Shown: positions 1-8,686, counted from the first letter of the stretch. The stretch is 64,000 nucleotides of DNA from Methanothermobacter sp. K4 (GCF_022014235.1 NZ_JAKLTD010000001.1:320628-384627); one strand, 5' to 3'. Notes: a model not told the origin generated them from the sequence alone. Translations and numbers: made by a program.

Positions 1-253
1 CCAAGTCCCTTGAGGTGTCATCCCGGTACTCCACTGACTTCACATCTGCATCCTTTGATGGCATCCAGAGTTTACTTCTCCCCACCATCCTGTAGGTCAC
101 AAGGCCCCTGGCCTCCAGGATGTGGAGGTATTTGAGTACGGTGGCCCTGCTACGGTTTATTCCCCTGGTTATCTTATCAAGCATGCACTCCTCTGGAGGG
201 TTTGATTCAAGGTATGACATTATCAGCTTCTCTGTTTCAGAAAGGTTCTCCAA
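1..253 (-). CDS. Winged-helix (ArsR/MarR-like) transcriptional regulator, 3' end outside window
   Basis: The reverse strand reads openly from a TTG at 253 to the window edge, so the C-terminus is missing. The TTG is preceded by GGGGTGAG, a good ribosome binding site, and the frame has no ATG upstream. The visible 84 residues form a helix-turn-helix: a segment LDKITRGINRSRATVLKYL followed by ARGLVTYRMVGRSKLW, the usual recognition helix plus beta-wing of archaeal winged-helix repressors. It is divergent from the DUF169 operon and the two palindromes between them are natural operator candidates. Effector unknown; the family call is from the fold pattern only. Confidence 0.72.
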   Translation of the reverse strand, partial: MENLSETEKLIMSYLESNPPEECMLDKITRGINRSRATVLKYLHILEARGLVTYRMVGRSKLWMPSKDADVKSVEYRDDTSRDL

Positions 254-272
254 GAACTCACCCCATTTACCT

Positions 273-363
273 ATGGTATAACCATGAATTATAATTTTAT
301 AGAAAAATTTAAATATAAGTTTTTTATACTTTATTGTATAGTTATACTATAATGTTGAGGTGG
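273..363 (+). promoter_or_regulatory. Divergent promoter region with two palindromic operator candidates
   Basis: Two short inverted repeats with 3-nt centres lie here: ATGGT-ATA-ACCAT at 273-285, next to the regulator start, and TATAGT-TAT-ACTATA at 337-351. AT-rich TATA-like sequence (TTTAAATATA, about 308-317) sits some 25 nt before the second palindrome, which would therefore lie at the transcription start of the DUF169 operon. GAGGTGG at 357-363 is the ribosome binding site for the gene at 368. The palindromes are seen directly; that the adjacent regulator binds them is inference. Confidence 0.5.
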
Positions 364-367
364 TTGT

Positions 368-1039
368 ATGGATTACCGTAGGATCGCGGGTGAACTCAGG
401 GAACTCCTGCAGATGGAGGGCAGCCCTGTGGCTGTCAAACTTGTTAGGGCAGATGAAAAAACAGCGGGACCCAGGCTTGAAAAAAGGAGGCACTGTGAAT
501 TCATACAGGAGGCCAGATTAAATGGGGTGAAGGGCCATGCTACAGCAGAGGAACACCTCTGTAAGGGTGGTGCCGCTGCAATGGGACTCTGCAGCCTTCC
601 AGCCCCCGTTGCAGATGGGAGCATGTACCACAAACTCGGGAACTACAGCACCCCTGAAGCGGCCCATGAAACCGTGAAGGCGGTGCCCATGCTCGCTGAG
701 GAATATTATGCGTCAGAGTACGCTCCACTAGAAGATGCGGACTTTGAACCCGACGTGGTTGTCCTGATACTCAAACCTGCCCAGGCACTGAGACTGAGCC
801 AGGCATACCTCCATGAGAGGGGTGGCAGAATCACAGGGGACTACTCAGGCATACAGTCACTCTGCGCAGATGCAGTGGCTGCAGTCATCCAGAGGGGCCT
901 TCCAAACATTACAATGGGATGCAACGGGTCAAGAAATTATGCTGGAATAAAGCCAGAGGAACTCGCAGTTGGAGTCCCTGCAGAGGAACTTGAGGGAATA
1001 GTGGATGCCCTCAGAAAATTCAGGGAGAAATGGGGGTAA
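368..1039 (+). CDS. DUF169 family protein
   Basis: A 223-residue soluble protein with the DUF169 hallmark SPVAVKL near residue 19 and several conserved cysteines (RHCEF, HLCKGG, MGLCSLP, SLCADA, MGCNGS) that could bind a metal or cluster. The family is common in methanogens and anaerobes and has no established biochemical role. ATG at 368 follows GAGGTGG with good spacing. It is the first gene of a three-gene rightward operon; the next gene starts 2 nt after its stop. Its partner, a TusA/DsrE-type protein, suggests a link to sulfur or selenium handling, which is inference from context. Confidence 0.8.
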   Translation: MDYRRIAGELRELLQMEGSPVAVKLVRADEKTAGPRLEKRRHCEFIQEARLNGVKGHATAEEHLCKGGAAAMGLCSLPAPVADGSMYHKLGNYSTPEAAHETVKAVPMLAEEYYASEYAPLEDADFEPDVVVLILKPAQALRLSQAYLHERGGRITGDYSGIQSLCADAVAAVIQRGLPNITMGCNGSRNYAGIKPEELAVGVPAEELEGIVDALRKFREKWG

Positions 1040-1041
1040 AC

Positions 1042-1839
1042 ATGAGGATCAACCTCAGAGGAATAAACAGGCACGCTGCAGCCATAATCACAGACAACAT
1101 CCTGAAGAATGGCCAGGAAAACCTCCAGTTAATACTCAGGGAGAACTATGAAGAGATTGAAAAGGTTGCGGCCAGGCACGGCATGAATTATTCTGTTAAA
1201 AAAGGAGCTGATGGAGTGGTGGTTGATATTTCACGTGGAGAGATTGAAGAGGTGGACGTCACCGGTGAAACCTGTCCAGGACCGCTTATAATCGTGGGTG
1301 AAAAACTATCATCAATGAAGCCAGGGATGAGGGTAAGGATAAAATCCGCAAATCAGGACGTTATCGATGACCTCGCGGTTTCAGCCCCTGAAATGAATGC
1401 CAGGGTCATGGAAAAATCAGAAAACCACCTTGTACTTGAAAAAATAGAAAAAACTGAAAAAAAGGAATTCGCGGGTAGAGACAGGGTGCTTGTTGTTCAG
1501 AGCAATGGAACCGGTAACGCCGAGAGGGCCTACGCCACATTCATATTCTCAAAGGCGGCCCTCAGTATGGGCAAGGACGTCACTGTGTTCCTTCTGATGG
1601 ATGGTGTGAGCCTCGCCAGGAGGGGTGCGGCAGCGAAGGTTAAACACCCTGCCTTCCCGGCCCTCAATGAGCTCATGGAGGAAGTGATTGGAATGGGTGC
1701 TAAAGTCTATGTCTGCGAAATGAGCGCCCAGTTCAGGGGGCTCAGTGAGGAAAACATAACAGAAGGGTGTAAAATCGCCGGGGCCGCGACATTCATAACA
1801 CTCCTGAGCGACCCCAGGTATGCCGTCGTGAACTTCTAG
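1042..1839 (+). CDS. YedF-like TusA-DsrE fusion protein with an extra degenerate TusA domain
   Basis: I prefer the ATG at 1042 (after GGGGGTAAAC) over the one at 1030, which overlaps the previous gene. Three parts are visible. Residues 1-65 look like a TusA domain (INLRG...ILKNGQENLQLILRE...VAARHGMNYSV) in which the CPxP signature is replaced by NRHAA. Residues about 72-130 are a normal TusA domain (VDVTGETCPGPLIIV). Residues about 145-265 are a DsrE/F-type domain (VLVVQSNGTGNAERAYATF...KVYVCEMSAQFRGL). TusA domains carry persulfide sulfur on the Cys of CPxP; the TusA-DsrE arrangement resembles selenium-metabolism protein YedF. Function here is likely sulfur or selenium transfer, unproven. 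It lies in one operon with DUF169. Confidence 0.75.
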   Translation: MRINLRGINRHAAAIITDNILKNGQENLQLILRENYEEIEKVAARHGMNYSVKKGADGVVVDISRGEIEEVDVTGETCPGPLIIVGEKLSSMKPGMRVRIKSANQDVIDDLAVSAPEMNARVMEKSENHLVLEKIEKTEKKEFAGRDRVLVVQSNGTGNAERAYATFIFSKAALSMGKDVTVFLLMDGVSLARRGAAAKVKHPAFPALNELMEEVIGMGAKVYVCEMSAQFRGLSEENITEGCKIAGAATFITLLSDPRYAVVNF

Positions 1840-1849
1840 AGGTGATATG

Positions 1850-2170
1850 ATGTATCAGGTTATTGTATTCGCACTGCTACTTGCAGGGATCCCATCAGGT
1901 TTCATAACATTCCGTATAATGGGGATGAGAATGGCGCCCCACTTCGGGGCTCTCATCCTTGCAATCATTGCAACAGGACTGAACCTTGTGATGGGTGGTG
2001 GGAATCTGATGTACCTGGCTGTGGCCCTCCAGATTCTGGCTGGTATATCAGCCTACACCCAGTTTTTACCAGTCCTCAGGGATAACTTCCAGACCGCTCC
2101 CCTATACGCATGCCATCTGACCACCGTAACCACAGCGGCTGTGCTTGCAGCTGCATCAGTCCTTGCATAA
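1850..2170 (+). CDS. Small integral membrane protein, four predicted helices
   Basis: About 106 residues, almost entirely hydrophobic, with roughly four membrane segments (VIVFALLLAGIPSGFITF, FGALILAIIATGLNLVM, MYLAVALQILAGISAY and a C-terminal alanine-rich helix). GAGGTGAT at 1839-1846 serves it; the ATG at 1850 has better spacing than the overlapping ATG at 1847. It closes the three-gene operon begun at 368. It may be the methanobacterial family I recall as DUF5400, but I cannot confirm that. A membrane component paired with TusA/DsrE and DUF169 would fit a transport or membrane-anchoring role for that system. Confidence 0.7.
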   Translation: MYQVIVFALLLAGIPSGFITFRIMGMRMAPHFGALILAIIATGLNLVMGGGNLMYLAVALQILAGISAYTQFLPVLRDNFQTAPLYACHLTTVTTAAVLAAASVLA

Positions 2171-2315
2171 CCTTTCAGTCCCCTTAATTTCTATTTTTAT
2201 TTTCCCATCTGAGTCCTGAAGTTAACTCTATTTTTACCATCTTTCTCTGGCATGCGCATGAGCATCCGAGGCCATGATTAAATCATTAAATAAATTGATC
2301 ACCAGATAGAAGACC

Positions 2316-4526
2316 ATGGCAAGGTACATAGAGCACCCACTGATAAAGCCAGGGACAGTTGAGGCAAGGACCTACCAGCAGTTACTGGCAGCAGACATCC
2401 TAAGGAAAGGCAACTCAATGATAGTGGCCCCCACGGCCCTTGGGAAAACCATTGTTGCCGTGCTGGTGGCTGCAGAGAGACTGCAGAAATACAGGGGATC
2501 CAGGGTACTAATTCTATCACCCAGCAAACCACTGGCCATACAGCATGAGGAGAGCTTCAGGGAGTTCCTCCTCGCACCATGCACATCACTCACAGGAAGC
2601 ATAAACCCCGAGGAAAGGGTGAGGCGCTGGAATGAATCCAGGGTCATATCCGCAACACCCCAGACAATAGAATCAGACGTCCTCGCCGGAAGATACGACC
2701 TCAGTGACGTTTCGCTCCTGGTCTTTGATGAGTGCCACCGTGCCGTTGGATCCTACTCCTACGTCTTCCTTGCATCCAGTTACATGCAGACCGCAAAAAA
2801 CCCCCTTATACTGGGATTGACAGCCTCTCCAGGTGCAGATGAGGACAAAATAAAAAGCGTCTGCAGTAACCTCTTCCTCAACGAGGTGGTTGTGAAGACA
2901 GAAAAAGACCCGGACGTCAGGCCCTACCTGAAACCCATAAAAATAGAATGGGTCAGGGTTAAGATGAAACCTGAACTTGAGGAGATAAGGGAACTCCTGA
3001 AGAAGGTTTTAAAGACAAGGCTTAAGATGCTCAAGAACCTGGGGGTTATAGAGAGTGTGGGTGTGGGTAAAAGGGACCTCCTGAAGGCCAGGGGCCGTGT
3101 TCAGAACAGGATTGCCCGCTCATCAAACCCCCCAAAATCCTGCTACAGGGCCATATCACTAATAGCGGCCTCAATAAATGTTGAACACGCCCTTGAACTC
3201 CTTGAAACCCAGGGGATCCATCCACTCCTTAGATACCTCACCAGATTTAAAAAGAAGAACACAAGGGCTGCCAGGAGCCTCCTTATGGACCCGGACTTCA
3301 CAAGGGCCATGTACCTCACCAGAAAGGCCTCTGTTTCAGGGATTGAACACCCAAAACTTGACAGGCTCATTGAAATACTCAGAAAGGAACTTGAAGTGGG
3401 AGACTCAAGAATAATAGTTTTTACCCAGTTCCGTGACACCCTTGAAGAGATATACCAGCGCTGTGTGCGTGAGGGTATAAACGCCGTTAAATTTTATGGT
3501 CAGAACAGCAGAAGCGGTGAAAAGGACCTTACTCAGAAACAGCAACGGGACATAATCAGGTCATTCAGGATGGGGAACCACGATGTCCTCCTATCAACCA
3601 GCGTGGCAGAGGAGGGGATAGATATACCCTCAGTTGATCTGGTGGTCATGTACGAGCCTGTCCCATCAGAGATAAGGATGATACAGAGGAGGGGAAGGAC
3701 AGGGAGAAGAAGATCAGGGAGAATGGTGGTCCTCATGACTGAGAAAACCCGGGACGAGGCCTACTATTACTCAAGTATCAGGAAGGAAAAAACCATGAAG
3801 GAAAGCCTCAGGGGGGGTTCCATGAAAATTGAACTGACACCCCTTGAGTTTCCTGAAACTGATGGTGAAAGGCCATTCATCTACGTGGATTCACGTGAGG
3901 TTAACTCAAGGGTTCTCCGGGAGCTAAGGAGGATCGGTGTGGACTTTGAACTCAGAAAACTTTCGGTGGGTGATTATCAGGTCAGCGATGACACTGTGAT
4001 TGAAAGAAAAACCACCCAGGATTTCCTGGGGTCAATTATGGATAAGAGGCTTTACAGGCAGGCCAGGGAGATGGTGGAAAACTTCAAGCGACCCGTGATG
4101 ATAATAGAGGGTGAGGACCTCTACTCGGGCTTCATGAACCCCGATGCTGTGAGGGGGGCCCTTGCATCAGTTGCGGTGGACTTTGGAATACCCATAATAC
4201 CCACAAGGTCCCCTGCAGATACGGCTGCAATGATAAGGAGGATAGCCCTTAGGGAACAGAGGGAGGGAAAACCTGACATGCGTATCAGGACAGATAAGAA
4301 ACCCGTCACCCTCCAGGAAAAGCAGCTGTTCATTGTGGAATCACTTCCATACATTGGATCCAAGTATGCCAGAAGGCTCCTTGAAAGTTTCGGTTCAGTT
4401 GAAGCGATTATGAACGCATCAGAGAAGGAGCTCATGGAAGTGGAGGGAATCGGTAAAAGGATAGCATCCGAAATCAGGAAGGTTATTGAAGCAGAATTCA
4501 AGGATTCAGAAAAAATTAGAGGGTGA
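2316..4526 (+). CDS. hef: Hef: archaeal fork-specific DEAD/DExH helicase-XPF nuclease
   Basis: A 736-residue protein with an N-terminal superfamily-2 helicase (Walker A APTALGKT at 38-45; DECH box; motif VI QRRGRTGRR), a C-terminal XPF/Mus81-type nuclease domain with the catalytic ERKxxxD motif (ERKTTQD near residue 562), and tandem helix-hairpin-helix motifs at the end (LPYIGSKYARRLLESFG, VEGIGKRIASEI). Hef unwinds and cleaves stalled or branched replication forks and is the archaeal relative of FANCM. A TATA-like TTAAATAA lies about 27 nt before the ATG and there is no Shine-Dalgarno, so the mRNA is probably leaderless. It sits 5 kb from the replication origin, and trmI follows 4 nt behind its stop. 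Confidence 0.95.
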   Translation: MARYIEHPLIKPGTVEARTYQQLLAADILRKGNSMIVAPTALGKTIVAVLVAAERLQKYRGSRVLILSPSKPLAIQHEESFREFLLAPCTSLTGSINPEERVRRWNESRVISATPQTIESDVLAGRYDLSDVSLLVFDECHRAVGSYSYVFLASSYMQTAKNPLILGLTASPGADEDKIKSVCSNLFLNEVVVKTEKDPDVRPYLKPIKIEWVRVKMKPELEEIRELLKKVLKTRLKMLKNLGVIESVGVGKRDLLKARGRVQNRIARSSNPPKSCYRAISLIAASINVEHALELLETQGIHPLLRYLTRFKKKNTRAARSLLMDPDFTRAMYLTRKASVSGIEHPKLDRLIEILRKELEVGDSRIIVFTQFRDTLEEIYQRCVREGINAVKFYGQNSRSGEKDLTQKQQRDIIRSFRMGNHDVLLSTSVAEEGIDIPSVDLVVMYEPVPSEIRMIQRRGRTGRRRSGRMVVLMTEKTRDEAYYYSSIRKEKTMKESLRGGSMKIELTPLEFPETDGERPFIYVDSREVNSRVLRELRRIGVDFELRKLSVGDYQVSDDTVIERKTTQDFLGSIMDKRLYRQAREMVENFKRPVMIIEGEDLYSGFMNPDAVRGALASVAVDFGIPIIPTRSPADTAAMIRRIALREQREGKPDMRIRTDKKPVTLQEKQLFIVESLPYIGSKYARRLLESFGSVEAIMNASEKELMEVEGIGKRIASEIRKVIEAEFKDSEKIRG

Positions 4527-4530
4527 TCAG

Positions 4531-5262
4531 TTGCGTATACTCATGGATGAAAGGGGTAAAAAGTACCTCATGAAGGCAGGGGAGGACTTTCAGACTGACA
4601 TGGGAATCATCCAATCCCGGATAATAGAGGAGGCCAGACCAGGAGATGTGCTCAAAACACACCTTGGAAGGGAGGTTTATGTCCTTAAACCCAACCTGTC
4701 AGATTACCTTGAACTCATGGAGAGGAGGTGTTCCATCCTCCTTCCCAAGGACATCGGGATGATCTGTGCATACACAGGGATAGTGAACGGTTCAAGGGTT
4801 GTTGATGCAGGTACAGGGGCGGGGACAGTTGCAATGTACCTGGCAAATGTGGTGGGTGAATCAGGGCATGTTACAACCTATGAGATACGGGAGGACTTTG
4901 CAGAGGTTGCAGAAAGGAACATCAGGAACTTCGGATTTAAAAATATCGAGGTAAAAAACAGGGATATAAAGGAGGGTATAGAGGAGGATAACCTGGACCT
5001 GGTCTTCCTGGATCTTCCCGGGCCATGGGAGCTGATGGAGGAGTTGAATGAATCCCTCATGAGAGGAGGGTGGGCGGTTTTCTACAACCCCTACATTGAA
5101 CAGGTTAAAATTCTGCACAGGGTCGGCTCAAAGCTGGGATTTGCAGATATGAGAACATCCGAAATAATTGAGCGTGAAATCGAGGTCAGGAGGCAGGGAA
5201 CACGGCCAAGGACCAGAATGGTTGGACACACAGGATACCTCACATTCATGAGAAAGGTCTAG
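4531..5262 (+). CDS. trmI: tRNA (adenine-N1)-methyltransferase, TrmI family
   Basis: Class I SAM-dependent methyltransferase of about 243 residues. The SAM-binding motif I reads VDAGTGAGTVAMYLA, followed by TYEIREDFAEVAERN (acidic ribose-binding residue) and FLDLPGPWE, the signature of the TrmI/Trm61 family that makes 1-methyladenosine at positions 57/58 of archaeal tRNA. The start is TTG at 4531: GAGGGTGATC, which contains the stop of hef, is its ribosome binding site. A longer frame from 4486 would overlap hef by 41 nt and lacks such a site. It is translationally coupled to hef and followed by pyrB 9 nt downstream. Confidence 0.9.
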   Translation: MRILMDERGKKYLMKAGEDFQTDMGIIQSRIIEEARPGDVLKTHLGREVYVLKPNLSDYLELMERRCSILLPKDIGMICAYTGIVNGSRVVDAGTGAGTVAMYLANVVGESGHVTTYEIREDFAEVAERNIRNFGFKNIEVKNRDIKEGIEEDNLDLVFLDLPGPWELMEELNESLMRGGWAVFYNPYIEQVKILHRVGSKLGFADMRTSEIIEREIEVRRQGTRPRTRMVGHTGYLTFMRKV

Positions 5263-5271
5263 AGGGATTTG

Positions 5272-6198
5272 ATGTTTGAAAATGTTATCTCAATAAAGGA
5301 CTTTGGAAAGGATGATATAGAGTTCATTCTGAGGGAAGCTGAGAAAATGGAGCCAGTTGCCTCTGGCGAAAGGTCATCCAGTATTCTTACAGGAAAGATA
5401 CTTGGAATGATGTTCTATGAACCATCCACAAGGACACGCCTTTCATTTGAAACTGCAATGAAGAGACTGGGTGGCAGTGTGGTTGGATTTGCAGATACAG
5501 GAGCGACATCAGCTGCAAAGGGTGAAAGTCTGACCGATACCGCAATGATGCTTGCAGGCTACTCCGATGCAATTGTGATAAGGCACAGCCTTGAGGGGGT
5601 GGCCCGTTATATATCAGACATTGTGGATGTTCCGGTTATCAATGCAGGTGACGGGGCAGGTCAGCACCCCACCCAGACCCTCCTTGACCTCTACACCATG
5701 AAGAGATTCTTTGGTAAAATAGAATCCCTCAATGTTGCACTTGTGGGGGACCTGAAGTACGGCCGGACAGTGCACTCACTTGCCTACGCACTTGCTGTTT
5801 TCGGGGTTAGAATGAGCTTTGTATCACCCCCAGAGCTCAGAATGCCTGACAGTGTCATACATGACCTTGAAGGTAGTGGGGTCGAGGTTACAGAGACCCA
5901 GAGGCTAGATGATGTTATAGATGATGTGGATGTCCTCTATGTTACAAGAATACAGAAGGAACGTTTTCCTGACCCTGAGGAGTATTCAAGGATCAAAGGG
6001 GCCTATCATATAGACAGAAACATGGTCTCAGGTAGGGAACTCATTGTAATGCATCCCCTTCCAAGGATAGATGAGATATCCCCTGAGGTTGATTCACTTC
6101 CACAGGCGATGTATTTCAGACAGGCTTTCTATGGTGTACCTGTGAGAATGGCTCTTCTCAAGATGCTGATAAGAGAAAGATCAGACTCCCCAGAGTGA
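5272..6198 (+). CDS. pyrB: Aspartate carbamoyltransferase catalytic chain
   Basis: 308 residues with the carbamoyl-phosphate motif STRTRLSFE near residue 50, the [11 protein letters not shown] motif and HPLPRIDEI near the C-terminus, all diagnostic of the PyrB catalytic subunit in de novo pyrimidine synthesis. ATG at 5272 follows AGAGGGAT; the TTG three bases upstream is less likely. No regulatory pyrI lies beside it. Its last 18 bases overlap the end of the convergent cdc6 gene. Confidence 0.95.
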   Translation: MFENVISIKDFGKDDIEFILREAEKMEPVASGERSSSILTGKILGMMFYEPSTRTRLSFETAMKRLGGSVVGFADTGATSAAKGESLTDTAMMLAGYSDAIVIRHSLEGVARYISDIVDVPVINAGDGAGQHPTQTLLDLYTMKRFFGKIESLNVALVGDLKYGRTVHSLAYALAVFGVRMSFVSPPELRMPDSVIHDLEGSGVEVTETQRLDDVIDDVDVLYVTRIQKERFPDPEEYSRIKGAYHIDRNMVSGRELIVMHPLPRIDEISPEVDSLPQAMYFRQAFYGVPVRMALLKMLIRERSDSPE

Positions 6199-7329
6199 GT
6201 CCTCCAGGAGCGAAGTTTCACACTGGAGGTCTATGATATTTGTGCGTCCCTTTCCCCTTCCCCTGGAGACAGTGTTGGTTGATATGAGTCCAAGCATCTC
6301 AAGTTCATTTATGAAATCGAATATTCTTCTGTATGAAACTGAATCGCCCTTTGATATCTCCTTGTAGACTTCATAGAGCCTTCCGGAGGTTATCTCCTCC
6401 TTTCTCTTTGTGAGGTAAAGTATCGCCTCAAGGACTCTCTGCTGCTGGCTGGGTAGTGTAAGTATTATGTCCGTGATCTTGTTGTGCTCTATGTAGTCCT
6501 TGGCTTCCCTCACAAATTCTCCCTTCACAATATCAGAATCCCTTTCATCTGCAATTTCACCTGCCGTCCTTAGAAGGTCAAGGGCATACCTTGCGTCTCC
6601 CTCCTCCTTGGCTGCAAGTGCTGCGCAGAGGGGTATTACATCGTCATCAAGTGCACCTTCCTTGAAGGACAGCTTTGACCTCTCCTCAAGTATGTCAACA
6701 AGCTGCTGGGCACCGTAGGGGGGGAAGACTATCTCCCTGTCCCTTAAACTGCTCCTCACACGTGGTTTTATGAACTTTTTAAATTCAACGTAGTTACTTA
6801 TGGAGAGAATGGAAACATTATCCGTCCTTGTGAGGGTATAGAGCAGGCCGTCGCCATCATTCCTTAGGAGTATATCTATCTCGTCAAGTACAACAAGGAG
6901 TATCATGTCCTGGCCAAAGGCGTTTTTCTTGAACATGTTCCTGAATGTGTTGACTATCTCGGCCTTTGTCCAGCCACGGTAGGGGACATCACGACCAAGC
7001 TGCTGGCAGAGCCTTGCTATGACCTGGTACTCTGTTGTGTAATCGGTACAGCGTATGTACTCTGTCCTTATGTTGACATCACAGTCCCTTGAAGCCTCCT
7101 TAAGCTGTTTCATGGCAAATTTGGCAACTGCAGTTTTCCCCGTTCCTGTTTTTCCATATATTGTTATGTCCGGTGGTGTGACTCCATTCAGTGCTTCAAC
7201 CCAGTACTTGGCTATTGAGCGTATCTGTTCCTCCCTGTGAGGCAGCCTGTCAGGTAGAAACCTGTGGTCAAGATATTTTTTATCCTTAAAAACAGATTCT
7301 TTGTCCCCTATCTCATCAAAAATGTTCAT
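6181..7329 (-). CDS. cdc6: Cdc6/Orc1 replication initiator
   Basis: A 382-residue AAA+ ATPase: Walker A GKTGTGKT near residues 59-66, Walker [13 protein letters not shown], the sensor and initiator-specific region around [20 protein letters not shown], and a C-terminal winged-helix domain that contacts origin DNA. Archaeal Orc1/Cdc6 proteins bind short repeats next to their own gene and load MCM. The gene points away from the repeat-rich region at 7475-8120, exactly the arrangement expected of an origin. A TATA-like CTTTATAATA (7374-7383, reverse strand) lies upstream and AAGTGGT precedes the ATG. Its 3' end overlaps pyrB by 18 bp tail to tail. Confidence 0.96.
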   Translation of the reverse strand: MNIFDEIGDKESVFKDKKYLDHRFLPDRLPHREEQIRSIAKYWVEALNGVTPPDITIYGKTGTGKTAVAKFAMKQLKEASRDCDVNIRTEYIRCTDYTTEYQVIARLCQQLGRDVPYRGWTKAEIVNTFRNMFKKNAFGQDMILLVVLDEIDILLRNDGDGLLYTLTRTDNVSILSISNYVEFKKFIKPRVRSSLRDREIVFPPYGAQQLVDILEERSKLSFKEGALDDDVIPLCAALAAKEEGDARYALDLLRTAGEIADERDSDIVKGEFVREAKDYIEHNKITDIILTLPSQQQRVLEAILYLTKRKEEITSGRLYEVYKEISKGDSVSYRRIFDFINELEMLGLISTNTVSRGRGKGRTNIIDLQCETSLLEDSLWGV

Positions 7330-7480
7330 AATACCACTTCAAATAAAGTTTTAGAGAAAACTGCTGCTTGAATTTATTATAAAGGCCTCAAAACTGGAAT
7401 GGCAATCCTCAGGGTTTTGAGGTTTCCCTTTTTAATCTGGCAGTGCCCCTTTAGATCACCCTCATAGACAGGGTGATAAG

Positions 7481-7738
7481 TTTCAAGTGTAAATTTTCTT
7501 ATTCTAACTCTTAGATAAAAGTTTTTATTAACATCACGCTTTTTCATAATAAATCGGAGAGACATACATTTCAAGTGTAAACTTTCCCTGGCCCCCACCT
7601 GGAGGTGAATGGGAGACATGCGTTTCAAGTGTAACGATTATCTACCTGCCAGAACATGAAAGAGAGACATACATTTCAAGTGTAACTGTTCCTGAAATGT
7701 TAGGTTATCGGAAGAGAGACATACATTTCAAGTGTAAA
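7481..7738 (-). repeat. Left arm of origin repeats (mini-ORB type)
   Basis: Copies of TTTCAAGTGTAAA/C occur at 7481-7493, 7569-7581, 7623-7635, 7674-7686 and 7726-7738. Four of the five (all but the first) carry the same upstream extension, GAGAC-AT(A/G)C-(A/G), so the real element is about 24 bp with a GAGA tract 6 nt before the core. Spacings between the last four are 54, 51 and 52 bp, close to five helical turns. A degraded copy (GAAACATGTATTCCAACTG) follows at about 7765-7783. Confidence 0.9.
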
Positions 7739-7839
7739 TACAGAATTCATTTGCTGTCAGGTAGGAAACATGTATTCCAACTGTTAGCATCTTGACAGAC
7801 AGGATTCTCTGAAGTTGGTCCAGTCGGTACCACTTAATC

Positions 7840-8116
7840 TTACACTTGAAGTCAATGTCACATTTTAATTTTGAAATTTAATATTGTAATAAATATTTCA
7901 CTTGAAATCCACCTCTCTCTCACTAACCCCACGGTACATACATGACTTACAGTTGAAATCCACCTCTCACTCACATTCCATGAATGGGCCATAACAGATA
8001 TTACACTTGAAATAGATGACCCTCAGACCAGACTCAGAAAGCAAAACAGAAGTTACATTTGAAATCCATCTCTCCCAGATGGCCAGAAGCAGCCCACATA
8101 ATATTGCACTGGAAAT
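7840..8116 (+). repeat. Right arm of origin repeats, opposite orientation
   Basis: Copies related to TTACACTTGAAAT lie at 7840-7851, 7896-7908 (TTTCACTTGAAAT), 7947-7959 (TTACAGTTGAAAT), 8001-8013 (exact), 8053-8065 (TTACATTTGAAAT) and 8104-8116 (TTGCACTGGAAAT). They are spaced 51-56 bp and several continue as CCACCTCTC or CCATCTCTC, the complement of the GAGAG tract in the left arm. The right arm is more diverged than the left. Confidence 0.88.
7856..7899. other. AT-rich core, likely DNA unwinding element
   Basis: About 40 bp of nearly pure A/T (TTTTAATTTTGAAATTTAAT and onward to AATAAATATTT) sits just inside the right repeat arm. Low melting stability next to inverted initiator sites is what an origin unwinding element looks like. 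The assignment rests on composition and position only; a second AT-rich stretch at about 7493-7555 in the left arm is a less central alternative. Confidence 0.55.
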
Positions 8117-8121
8117 GAACC

Positions 8122-8589
8122 TCACACATACATGCTGTCGTGTTCGGGTTTATCCTCACCGAAACGTTCCTGTATCATCCACATGACATGAAGTTTGGCC
8201 CTGAAAACGTTTTTTATACTTGAAATCAACCTGTCCTTTGACAGGCCATCAGAGAATATTTCAGAGGTTACAAGATAACTGTTTAGAACGTTCTCTGGAT
8301 GATCAAGCTGGAAATCAACCCCAAACATGTTCAGAGTAAAACGGACCTTCCATATGAATTCAGTCCTCTTTTCCATGCTGAGTGCACGTATACCTGACTG
8401 GTGCTCTGGACTAACACTGGTTGCACAGGCTATAAGAATCATATCATTCTTTCCAGCGGGCTGAATGATATCAATTACATGATCCTCTGGATAGTTTATA
8501 ACATAATGAAAGGAAGCGTTTTCGTCAGGTACCTCCATCCTAAGAAAGCCCTCCTCCTCAAGCCATTTTTTTATCTTCTTCTCTGACAT
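8122..8589 (-). CDS. DUF2299 family protein beside the origin
   Basis: About 155 residues, acidic and soluble, with an N-terminal MSEKKIKKWLEEEGF helix and a mixed alpha/beta body (FHYVINYP, VDIIQP-like strands, IWKVRFTLNMFGVDF). It matches the archaeal DUF2299 family as I recall it; no biochemical role is known. I chose ATG 8589 (after GTGTGATACC) over the TTG at 8601. The gene ends 6 bp from the last origin repeat and reads away from the cobamide genes, sharing an 85-97 bp divergent promoter region with cbiB. Its position flanking oriC opposite cdc6 makes a role near replication conceivable but unproven. Confidence 0.75.
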   Translation of the reverse strand: MSEKKIKKWLEEEGFLRMEVPDENASFHYVINYPEDHVIDIIQPAGKNDMILIACATSVSPEHQSGIRALSMEKRTEFIWKVRFTLNMFGVDFQLDHPENVLNSYLVTSEIFSDGLSKDRLISSIKNVFRAKLHVMWMIQERFGEDKPEHDSMYV

Positions 8590-8656
8590 GGTATCACACA
8601 ACTAATTATATCCATCCATGAATATATAACATGATGAAATTATTACATGTCACGGG

Positions 8657-8663
8657 TATATAA
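8657..8663 (+). promoter_or_regulatory. TATA box of cbiB, leaderless start
   Basis: TATATAA is centred about 27 nt before the cbiB ATG at 8687 and no Shine-Dalgarno precedes that ATG, so transcription should start at or next to the start codon. Confidence 0.5.
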
Positions 8664-8686
8664 TTGATCGTAACAAAAATGAGAAC

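Larger units (their letters stand above)
7475..8120. other. oriC: Chromosomal replication origin (oriC)
   Basis: This gene-free stretch beside cdc6 holds about eleven copies of a 13-bp element, consensus TTTACACTTGAAA. Five clear copies on the left (7481-7738) read as TTTCAAGTGTAAA; six on the right (7840-8116) read in the opposite orientation, so the two arms face each other. Between them lie a degenerate copy and a very AT-rich block. The 13-bp repeats match what I recall as the Cdc6/Orc1 binding sites of the M. thermautotrophicus origin. Position, repeat polarity and AT core together make this the likely sole origin of the chromosome. Confidence 0.93.

Noticed and set aside
2171..2315. RNA gene in the gap before hef
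   Set aside because: No cloverleaf or other conserved RNA element could be found. The gap holds T-rich terminator-like sequence and the hef TATA box only.
7475..8120. CRISPR-like array in the repeat-rich gap
   Set aside because: The repeats are only 13 bp, degenerate, in two opposing orientations and beside cdc6. That fits an origin, not a CRISPR array of identical direct repeats.
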